From assembly GCA_024279865.1 (NCBI GenBank), contig JAJRRC010000081.1, positions 1 through 64,000 on the forward strand: DNA of 64,000 nucleotides. Direction: 5' to 3'. This DNA is from Planctomycetota bacterium (GTDB lineage: Bacteria; Planctomycetota; Phycisphaerae; Phycisphaerales; Phycisphaeraceae). Shown piece after piece: positions 57,447 through 64,000 of the stretch. A program made the position numbers and the translations under genes. The notes below the pieces were generated by a model. That model had not been told where the DNA came from, ran no database searches, and saw only the letters and a program-made list of their open reading frames with translations. Position 1 is the first letter of the stretch. Each line of letters opens with the position of its first letter.

Positions 57447-59243
57447 ATGACTACAAAAAAAAATAAGACGACTTCAAAGTCGACCTCCAAGTCCGACTCC
57501 ATGTTTACCCTCGCACATGTGACCCATGAAGCCGTCGAGCAGATCGGCGGCATCGGGACCGTTCTCGAAGGACTCATGATCAGCCCCGAATACCAAAAGC
57601 GGGTCAAACGCTCCATCCTCATCGGCCCGATGATGGGACATGACCAGGTAGACCCTCAATCCCGCCTCGGCGAGCATGGCACGGTCCTCTACAGCAGCGT
57701 GGACAACATCGATGAACTGGGATTGGCAGACAAATTCCGACCCATTGAATGGGCATTTAACGTCGCCATCGTCTATGGCAAACGGACCTACGATCAGCCA
57801 TCTCAAAACCGAAAAGGTGAAGCAGAAGTCATTCTCATCGACGTCTTTCGCGTGAACAAAGATCGACTCAATGTCTTTAAACATCGCCTATGGGAAACGT
57901 TTGGCTTAAACAGTAGTCTCTATGAAAACGCATGGGACTATGAAGAATATACCCGGCTAGCTGAGCCTGCCTATTACGCGTTGCGTAGCTTGCTGACCGA
58001 TGACGATTTGCCTTGCACCCTTTTTAGCCATGAATTTATGGGAATGCCTGCCGCACTCAAAGCAATCATGGATGGTGGAGAAAACTTCCGCACCGTTTAT
58101 CACGCCCATGAATGCCCCACCGCCCGACGCATCGTTGAAGACCACGAAGGCCATGACTCCATGTTCTACAGCGTGATGGATTGTGCGCGAAAGATGAACC
58201 TCTACGTCGAAGATATTTTCGGCCCATTGGATCATAATCTTCGTCATGCGTTAGCAAGCCGAGCCCATTTATGCGATGGCATCATTGCGGTGGGCGACCG
58301 CACACGCGACGAATTGAAATTTCTCAACCATCATTTTGATGACAAGCCGGTCACGCTGGTTTACAACGGCTTGCCAACGCATAAAACGACTCTGAAAATT
58401 CGCAACCACGCCCGTAAACAATTGGCAGCCTACGCCGCCACGCTTGTCGGATTTACGCCTGATGTCTTGATGACCCACGTCACTCGCCCGGTTATCAGCA
58501 AAGCCCTCTGGCGAGACCTCCAGGTCTGTGATGAGCTGGATTCAAGGCTTGGCGCACAAAATAAAAAAGGCGTGCTGTTCATCCTCACCTCAGCTGGTGG
58601 GGTGCGTCGACCTCAAGATATCAATAGCATGGTCAAGCATTACGGCTGGCCTCGGCATCATCGCCATGACTATCCCGATCTTGTGGGGCCTGAAATCGAT
58701 CTCAACAACGATATTCACTCCTTCAATGAAACCCATGCCAATATCCAGGTCATCCTTGTCAATCAGTTCGGATGGGATGCCAAACGACTAGGCCCCAACT
58801 TGCCCGCGGACATGGACTTTGCCTCGCTGCGCAGTGCCACGGACGTGGAATTCGGCATGGCAGTCTACGAGCCCTTCGGCATCAGCCCGCTGGAACCACT
58901 GGCGTGTGGCGCGATCTGCGTCATCTCCAATGTCTGTGGCTGCGAAGGGTTTGTCCGTCATGCCACCGGCAGCAAAGCCACGCCCAACGTCCTCGTCGGC
59001 GACTACACCGAACACAACGGCAACCAGTCGCTTGAACACTTCCGTCAAATTGGCCAACATCAACGCGATGCCATTGAAAAACGCATTGCGGTGGAACTAG
59101 CCGATGCCTTGATTAAAAATCTGCCTAACAATGACAAAGAACGCCAAGCTCTGATCCGTTCAGGTCAGGCGTTGGTCAAGAAAATGGGCTGGGACCAAGT
59201 GGTCATTGAAGGCTTGGCTCCCCTGCTTGAAGATATTCAGTAA
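57447..59243 (+). CDS. Glycogen/starch-synthase-like glycosyltransferase
   Basis: 598 aa of GT-B fold, with a Lys/Thr/Ser-rich leader. The N-terminal lobe has IGGIGTVLEGLMISPEYQ, HEFMGMPAALKAIM and YHAHECPTARRIVEDHEGHD; the C-terminal lobe has EFGMAVYEPFGISPLEPLAC and VCGCEGFVRH, including the nucleotide-sugar Glu. It probably makes or extends glucan from a nucleotide sugar. The KxGG ADP-glucose loop of true glycogen synthase is replaced by GGIGT, so the donor and acceptor are uncertain. Confidence 0.78.
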   Translation: MTTKKNKTTSKSTSKSDSMFTLAHVTHEAVEQIGGIGTVLEGLMISPEYQKRVKRSILIGPMMGHDQVDPQSRLGEHGTVLYSSVDNIDELGLADKFRPIEWAFNVAIVYGKRTYDQPSQNRKGEAEVILIDVFRVNKDRLNVFKHRLWETFGLNSSLYENAWDYEEYTRLAEPAYYALRSLLTDDDLPCTLFSHEFMGMPAALKAIMDGGENFRTVYHAHECPTARRIVEDHEGHDSMFYSVMDCARKMNLYVEDIFGPLDHNLRHALASRAHLCDGIIAVGDRTRDELKFLNHHFDDKPVTLVYNGLPTHKTTLKIRNHARKQLAAYAATLVGFTPDVLMTHVTRPVISKALWRDLQVCDELDSRLGAQNKKGVLFILTSAGGVRRPQDINSMVKHYGWPRHHRHDYPDLVGPEIDLNNDIHSFNETHANIQVILVNQFGWDAKRLGPNLPADMDFASLRSATDVEFGMAVYEPFGISPLEPLACGAICVISNVCGCEGFVRHATGSKATPNVLVGDYTEHNGNQSLEHFRQIGQHQRDAIEKRIAVELADALIKNLPNNDKERQALIRSGQALVKKMGWDQVVIEGLAPLLEDIQ

Positions 59244-59550
59244 TACCAATCCCACGAGTACGCCAGTTGCGCATTATCATCAGGTGCCCTTGCCTTGTCG
59301 TGGCATCGTTTTGCAATGGCTTGATGTCGGCATCGCCAGGCGAACCAAGCTAACGCCAACATCGACAGCGTCCCATGACGATGCCAGCCCGTCTGCGAAC
59401 GCACTTCATTGATGATCGAATCAACACGCTGTTGTTGAAATTCCCCCACAACCGTTGTTGTGACGCCACCGCCATCACGTACGGCTGACCCCGTGATTCC
59501 AAAAAACGCCTTGTTTTACGGCCTGAACTGTATACCGCGTCAGTCAACAC
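59237..59550 (-). pseudogene. Remnant of an IS701-like transposase
   Basis: Two frames give pieces of one transposase: DAVYSSGRKTRRFLESRGQP, YVMAVASQQRLWG, then in another frame EVRSQTGWHRHGTLSMLALA. The middle of the catalytic core is missing. No terminal inverted repeats were found. It lies between the glycosyltransferase and the fucosidase, and explains the 59244-59619 gap. Confidence 0.7.
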
Positions 59551-59619
59551 CCCGCGTGCGAGCCTTGGATTGTGTTGTATTCAATGTAACAAAATCTTTC
59601 TGCAATGATGCTCAGCAGC

Positions 59620-60927
59620 CTAACGTTGGGCCAAAACTTCAGCTAACGCTGCTTCTGGGTCTGCCACACCAATTTCTCGTCTTGCTGCAAGTTGCTTGGG
59701 AGTTTTGGGTTTGATTTTAAGTTTAACCACCGAAGCAATCGGGTCCGGAGATCGAGCGGGCAATCCGCTAATCACATCGCGTGTGGGCTCATGGGTTACT
59801 TGGAGTTTTTCCCCTGTATCTGCCAAGTGGGCTGAGACCACGCGGTAGTCATTGGTCGCGGACAATTCAAATTGACGGCCGGGATAACGCAACATAATCA
59901 TGTTAATCGTATTGCCTTTGCGTGTACTACTCCATGGAGCGAGACCCATATTAAAGGGGCGTTGCCATTCTCCGCTGCAGCCGTAAATACAATCGCCATG
60001 TTTCTGTAACCATTCGCCGACCTGTTCGAGGGTGCGTTGCTGCCAGGCCATCATTGAGCCATCTTCTTTGGGGCCAATATTTAGGAGCATGTTTCCACTG
60101 CGAGCCACACAGTAAGCCAGACGGGTAATGATATTCCGGGCTGTTTTTTGTTCTTTGTCGTAGCGTGAGCCGCCCCAGTAGAATCCCATGGTGTCGCATA
60201 ATTCCCATGGCCTCGCTTCAGGCACAATATCTTTTTCAGGGGTCCCAAAATCCTCTGGCAACAATGAGCGCTTGTTAATCAAAATGCCCGGCTGATGTTT
60301 TCGAACCATCGCGTTGAGCTTTTTACTTTCCCAAATCTCTGCTAATTTTTCATCATTAACTTTAAAGCCCCACGTTTTTTCGTTTTCTCCCCACTGGCCG
60401 TCATACCAGAGCATGTCAATTTTGCCATAACGGCTCATCAGTTCACGTACCTGTGTATGGACAAAATCCAGGAACGTACGCCAGCTAGCGGGATTGTTTT
60501 TCGGGCCATCCCAGTAGGATTGGAATCGCCAATCAAGCAAGGAATAGTACAAGCCCACGCCGAGCCCTTCATCACGAGCCGCTTGCACAAACTCCGCGAT
60601 AAAATCTCGTTTGGGTGTGAGCTTGGTCGAAGAAAATCCAGTTGTGTCTGTATCCCACAAGCAGTAGCCGTCGTGATGGCGGGTTGTCATGACGACATAT
60701 TTAAATCCCACGCGTTTGGCGAAAGCCACCATTTTGCGGGCGTCAAAGTTTTCGCCTGTGAATTTGGGTTCAAACCGTTCCATGTACTCCTGAACGGTGG
60801 TGCCTTGATCGTACATTTTCCAACAATCATGGTGTGATGCGGTGTAAGGGCCCCAGTGGATAAACATGCCGAAACGCGCGTCTTGCCACCACTTCATGGT
60901 TTTTTCTGTTTGTTTGTTCTTTGCCAT
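59620..60927 (-). CDS. Alpha-L-fucosidase (GH29)
   Basis: 435 aa. FGMFIHWGPYTASHHDCWK, YVVMTTRHHDGYCLWDT, GVGLYYSLLDW and IDMLWYDGQWGEN (with the catalytic Asp nucleophile) define GH29. It removes fucose from glycans; no signal peptide is seen, so the site of action may be the cytoplasm or another secretion path. It heads the L-fucose cluster. Confidence 0.9.
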   Translation of the reverse strand: MAKNKQTEKTMKWWQDARFGMFIHWGPYTASHHDCWKMYDQGTTVQEYMERFEPKFTGENFDARKMVAFAKRVGFKYVVMTTRHHDGYCLWDTDTTGFSSTKLTPKRDFIAEFVQAARDEGLGVGLYYSLLDWRFQSYWDGPKNNPASWRTFLDFVHTQVRELMSRYGKIDMLWYDGQWGENEKTWGFKVNDEKLAEIWESKKLNAMVRKHQPGILINKRSLLPEDFGTPEKDIVPEARPWELCDTMGFYWGGSRYDKEQKTARNIITRLAYCVARSGNMLLNIGPKEDGSMMAWQQRTLEQVGEWLQKHGDCIYGCSGEWQRPFNMGLAPWSSTRKGNTINMIMLRYPGRQFELSATNDYRVVSAHLADTGEKLQVTHEPTRDVISGLPARSPDPIASVVKLKIKPKTPKQLAARREIGVADPEAALAEVLAQR

Positions 60928-60939
60928 CTTTTTTGTGTT

Positions 60940-60960
60940 CGATAACGGTATTTGTTATCG
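60940..60960. promoter_or_regulatory. Inverted-repeat operator before the fucosidase gene
   Basis: CGATAAC-N7-GTTATCG is a perfect 7-bp inverted repeat 12 bases upstream of the start codon. The GntR protein at 62179 is a candidate binder. Confidence 0.55.
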
Positions 60961-61070
60961 CCTCCATAGTTAAAATATTGTTGTTTTGTTCCGTTGGGAT
61001 CACGGAATATGGTTGAGTCGGTTCTATCACGATGTACTACATCAAGGTTGATCAATGCGAATTCAAAGGC

Positions 61071-62129
61071 TCAAGGCAAGGGATCAACTCCATGCTCTTT
61101 CGCCAAGACATTCAGGGTTTTAAATAGTTCTAGGCCGAGAGGGACCCCGTACTCGAGACGATGTTTTTGTTCTATGATTTCGGGTTGCCCTGGATATTGA
61201 ACGGGCACATTCGGATCGGCAGGTGCAAGACTGACCCATCGGGAGATCATTTCACTCACCCGCTTTTGGGCGGCCTGACTATCCGTGAAATGGTTCACGC
61301 TAATAGCGCCAATAAGGCCACCAAGTTGGCGATGCTGTGTGGGGTCGCCATACATTTTAGGAATGTCCGGGCCAAAGGGGGTTCCCCCCAGTAAGCAACA
61401 CAACATATCAATCATCAGGCCAAGCCCTGAACCCTTGTAGCCTCCGAAGGGATACAACGCTGCCACGCCTGAAGCATCGGTGGTGTCTTTGCCATCGTGG
61501 TCGACGGCCCACCCTTTGGGAATGGGACCCCCTTCATGTGCGGCATTGGCGACGGTGTTCCAAGGAACGACACTGGTGGCCATATCCAAACACAAGTGTT
61601 CATCACCCTCCCCCGCCACTGCGATGCACAAGGGATTGGTTCCACAAAAAGGTTCTTTAGAGCCGTGAGGCAAGACCATAGGATCGACATGCGTAAAAAC
61701 CAGGGCGATCATGCCTTGCTTGGCAATCTGCAAGCCGTAATGCGCAAGGGCTCCGCAATGACTAGAGTTGCGTACCGCAACCCAGCCGGCCCCTGTTTTT
61801 CGAGCTAGGCGAACTGCCTCGTCGGATGCCTTGGCCATCACCAATTGTCCCAAGCCATGATCGCCATCGACCACCGCACAAGCCTCGGCAACTTGCTGAA
61901 CGGTTATTTGAGGGGTGGATTTAATACTCTGATGTTGAATACGATTGAGATAATGAGGTAAACGCGCAATGCCATGGGAATCAATCCCACGCAAATTGGC
62001 TTCAATCAAAGAGTCTGCTACCAACTGGGCATTCTGCTCTGTTAAGCCGTGCTTGAATAGAATCTGACAGGTCAGTGAAACCAAATGCTTCGCTGCAACC
62101 TGATGAGAATCTGTTTGAATTTGTACCAC
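61071..62129 (-). CDS. Ldh-family NAD(P)-dependent oxidoreductase
   Basis: 352 aa of the malate/L-lactate/ureidoglycolate dehydrogenase fold: LRGIDSHGIARLPHYLNRIQ, VRNSSHCGALAHYGLQIAKQ and GGYKGSGLGLMIDMLCCLLG. It may act on the keto-acid produced from L-fuconate in this cluster. The GTG start at 62129 has AAGGAG upstream. It runs opposite to the GntR gene. Confidence 0.85.
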   Translation of the reverse strand: MVQIQTDSHQVAAKHLVSLTCQILFKHGLTEQNAQLVADSLIEANLRGIDSHGIARLPHYLNRIQHQSIKSTPQITVQQVAEACAVVDGDHGLGQLVMAKASDEAVRLARKTGAGWVAVRNSSHCGALAHYGLQIAKQGMIALVFTHVDPMVLPHGSKEPFCGTNPLCIAVAGEGDEHLCLDMATSVVPWNTVANAAHEGGPIPKGWAVDHDGKDTTDASGVAALYPFGGYKGSGLGLMIDMLCCLLGGTPFGPDIPKMYGDPTQHRQLGGLIGAISVNHFTDSQAAQKRVSEMISRWVSLAPADPNVPVQYPGQPEIIEQKHRLEYGVPLGLELFKTLNVLAKEHGVDPLP

Positions 62130-62178
62130 GAGTTTATTCTCCTTGCTTTTGGATATTATATTATATAAAATATAAATT
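62130..62178. promoter_or_regulatory. Divergent AT-rich promoter region of the Ldh and GntR genes
   Basis: The 49-bp gap contains the AAGGAG for the GTG start and an AT palindrome-like stretch (ATATTATATTATATAAAATAT) that both promoters would share. Confidence 0.5.
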
Positions 62179-62871
62179 ATGAATCAAGTCAATCCTTTAG
62201 AACCACTCGGACACGGCGGATACCGACAAGCAGTCAATCGGCAACTGCTTGTCAAAATGATCCAAAGTCAATTCCCCGCAGGACAGCGGCTCATCCTCAG
62301 CAACCTTGCCAAGCAACTCGAGGTCAGTATCACCCCTGTCCGCGAGGCCATGGTCGATTTGGCAGCCCTAGGCATGGTCGAAATCCGCCCCAACCGTGGA
62401 GCCGTCGCAAAAGCCTTTGGCCCGGCCCAACTATTAGAGATATATCAACTTCGTCGTGTTCTCGAAGTCGAGGCTATACGCGGTGCTTGCGGACAAATCC
62501 CCAAGGACACTCTTCAAGAACTCGAAGCCCAGCTTCAAAAATTACAAAAGAGGGATCAGCCCACCTCATCCCAAATCGCCATTGAGACGGACCTTCTTTT
62601 ACACAAGTTAATTGCGGAAAACTGCGGCAGCCGTCGGTTGTGTGAAGAAATCCAACGCTATGAAATTCTGATGCAAGCAGTGCGGGATGTGCTGGGCAAC
62701 CGAAACCAAGTTCAAAAACGAGCAGCTTATGAACATCTGCAAATTGTTGGGGCCATTTTGAAAAATGCCCCCAAACGTGCCACGAAACTCATGGCAGAAC
62801 ATATTGATCGCACCGGTCAAGAAGTCGCCAAAATTCTTTGGACAAACAAGGAGCCAGCACATGCGAATTGA
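62179..62871 (+). CDS. GntR/FCD-family transcriptional regulator
   Basis: 230 aa. The winged-helix N-terminus (GQRLILSNLAKQLEVSITPV REAMV-type, with TPVREAMVDLAALGM) is followed by an FCD helical ligand domain (YQLRRVLEVEAIRGA, LLLHKLIAENCGSRR). It probably senses a sugar acid of this pathway and controls the divergent and downstream genes. Confidence 0.88.
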   Translation: MNQVNPLEPLGHGGYRQAVNRQLLVKMIQSQFPAGQRLILSNLAKQLEVSITPVREAMVDLAALGMVEIRPNRGAVAKAFGPAQLLEIYQLRRVLEVEAIRGACGQIPKDTLQELEAQLQKLQKRDQPTSSQIAIETDLLLHKLIAENCGSRRLCEEIQRYEILMQAVRDVLGNRNQVQKRAAYEHLQIVGAILKNAPKRATKLMAEHIDRTGQEVAKILWTNKEPAHAN

Positions 62872-63706
62872 TGCCCACCATCATTTTTGGGAGCTGGATC
62901 GCTTTGACTATGTTTGGATGACGCCCCAACTAGAGGTCCTCAATCAAAACTTTGGGCCTCAAGACCTTGCTCCACACCTGCAAGCTCATGCCATCGACCG
63001 CAGCGTGCTGGTCCAAACCGTCAGCAATATCGACGAAACACGCTGGTTTTTACAGTTGTCTGAACAAAACGCCTCAATCGCAGGCGTGGTCGGATGGGTG
63101 GACCTTACCGCCTGTGATGTCGCAAAACAGCTCAAAGAACTCCAAGCCGCTCCGGGACGCCTTGTTGGTATTCGCCATCAGGTTCATGATGAAACTGATA
63201 ACCAATGGCTTTTGCGTGAAGATGTACAGCAAGGCTTGGCTGCGATATCTGATAGCGGACTTTGTTACGACCTCTTGATTCGCCCGGAACATTTTCCTGC
63301 TGCGGTTCAAGTAACAAAACAATTTTCAGACCTGCGTTTTGCCATTGACCACATCGCCAAACCCGCCATTGCCACACACGACAACTGGAACCGATGGGCC
63401 CAGGGAATAGCCCAGCTCGCAGCCTGCCCCAACGTTTCGTGCAAACTGTCAGGCATGATTACCGAAGCGAACTGGGACAATTGGAAACCCTCCGATTTAA
63501 GCCGTTACACCAAATACCTACTGGACTGTTTTGGCCCCCATCGACTCATGTTCGGCAGTGACTGGCCCGTCTGCTTACTCGCAGGAACCTATGACAGCGT
63601 TGTCGATGCCCTCACACAAAACATAACCAATCTCTCTGAAACAGAACAAGCACAAATCTTCGGCAACACTGCCATTGATTTCTATCAACTGGAGCAAACA
63701 TCATGA
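62861..63706 (+). CDS. L-fuconolactonase-like amidohydrolase
   Basis: From the ATG at 62861 (AAGGAG, overlaps the regulator stop by 11 bases) 281 aa. MRIDAHHHFWELDRFDYVWM is the metal-binding opening; FAIDHIAKPAI, CPNVSCKLSGM and LMFGSDWPVC are COG3618 landmarks. It hydrolyses L-fucono-1,5-lactone to L-fuconate. The upstream part of the longer ORF (from 62765) is inside the regulator and is not used. Confidence 0.87.
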   Translation: MRIDAHHHFWELDRFDYVWMTPQLEVLNQNFGPQDLAPHLQAHAIDRSVLVQTVSNIDETRWFLQLSEQNASIAGVVGWVDLTACDVAKQLKELQAAPGRLVGIRHQVHDETDNQWLLREDVQQGLAAISDSGLCYDLLIRPEHFPAAVQVTKQFSDLRFAIDHIAKPAIATHDNWNRWAQGIAQLAACPNVSCKLSGMITEANWDNWKPSDLSRYTKYLLDCFGPHRLMFGSDWPVCLLAGTYDSVVDALTQNITNLSETEQAQIFGNTAIDFYQLEQTS

Positions 63707-64000
63707 AACTTCAAGGCAAAGTCGCCATTATCACCGGCGGAACCAAAGGCATCGGCCTGGGATGCGCCAAAGTCTTCGCCAAATATGGCTGCACCGTGGT
63801 CATCGCTGCACGCGACCCCCAAACTGGAAAACAAGCGGAAGAAAATCTCGTCAGCACCGGCGCAACCGCCCGATTTATCGCTTGCGACGTCTCAGACAAA
63901 ACACAAATGGCCTCGCTTATCGAACAGACCGTTGAAGCATTCGGAAAACTCGACTGCATCGTCAACAACGCAGGTTGGCATCCGCCGGCCATGACCATTG
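63703..64000 (+). CDS. SDR-family dehydrogenase, probable L-fucose dehydrogenase, 3' end outside
   Basis: The start overlaps the lactonase stop (ATGA). The visible 99 residues hold the Rossmann fold: VAIITGGTKGIGLG, then CDVSD and LDCIVNNAG. In this position it would oxidise L-fucose to the lactone for the fuconolactonase, without phosphorylation. The catalytic Ser-Tyr-Lys lies beyond the window. Confidence 0.85.
   Translation, partial: MKLQGKVAIITGGTKGIGLGCAKVFAKYGCTVVIAARDPQTGKQAEENLVSTGATARFIACDVSDKTQMASLIEQTVEAFGKLDCIVNNAGWHPPAMTI

Overview
The window is bacterial chromosome, most likely from a planctomycete of the Phycisphaerae type. This is inferred from two prepilin-like proteins with GF(S/T)LIELL N-termini (one with a FADGH C-terminal motif), a DUF3179 protein, an FHA/zinc-ribbon membrane protein, a glycogen-synthase-like glycosyltransferase and an L-fucose utilisation cluster. 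No rRNA gene or species marker is present, so the taxon is inference.

Layout. Positions 1-11.8 kb are host DNA: a partial prepilin gene, hcp facing a Crp/Fnr regulator with a perfect FNR-type box between them, a DUF3179 gene split at an A7 slippery run, a prepilin-FHA pair, an FGGY sugar kinase, nagA followed by a broken chimeric gene whose start resembles nagB, and an FkbM methyltransferase. Positions 11780-55861 are a 44-kb prophage bounded by an exact 50-bp repeat. The repeat is the 3' half of tRNA-Pro(TGG): the intact tRNA is at the right end and the displaced 3' half at the left. Positions 55.8-64 kb are host again: a tRNA-Cys/tRNA-Pro operon, hscB, an acetolactate synthase small subunit, a glycosyltransferase, a dead IS701-like transposase, and an L-fucose cluster (GH29 fucosidase, Ldh-family oxidoreductase, GntR regulator, fuconolactonase, SDR dehydrogenase).

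The prophage has two opposed arms. The late arm (38.6 to 12.5 kb, minus strand) starts with a small acidic protein and a sigma-70-like gene interrupted by an in-frame TAA. It continues through a LAGLIDADG-like protein, a set of receptor-binding or decoration-type proteins (LamG, repeat-rich fibre), terminase, Mu-like portal, a MuF minor head protein fused to a zinc protease, a Mu-like protease/scaffold, lambda-like decoration and capsid proteins, Mu-like connectors, tail tube, a frameshifting tail chaperone, tape measure and distal tail proteins, and ends with a lipoprotein and a terminator. The early arm (42.6 to 55.8 kb, plus strand) holds a MerR-like regulator, an XRE repressor with a divergent early promoter, three stacked terminator hairpins, an ASCH protein, an ERF annealing protein with an SSB-like tail, Gp157, a ParB-like protein, an orphan C5 DNA methyltransferase, an SF2 helicase, a primase-polymerase, a DUF1064 nuclease and the integrase. 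Between the arms is an accessory island: an ImmA/IrrE-like peptidase, a 278-aa protein paired with a PIN nuclease, and a SNIPE-like membrane GIY-YIG nuclease.

The least explained features are these. A >400-nt region just inside attL can fold into many helices with GNRA loops, and its wobble pairs favour one strand. A 24-bp perfect palindrome occurs four times at roughly 10-kb spacing, once inside the ParB-like gene. A GATGyyCGGCGGTG motif recurs upstream of late genes. The 278-aa/PIN pair is uncharacterised. The tRNA-Cys has a long variable arm.
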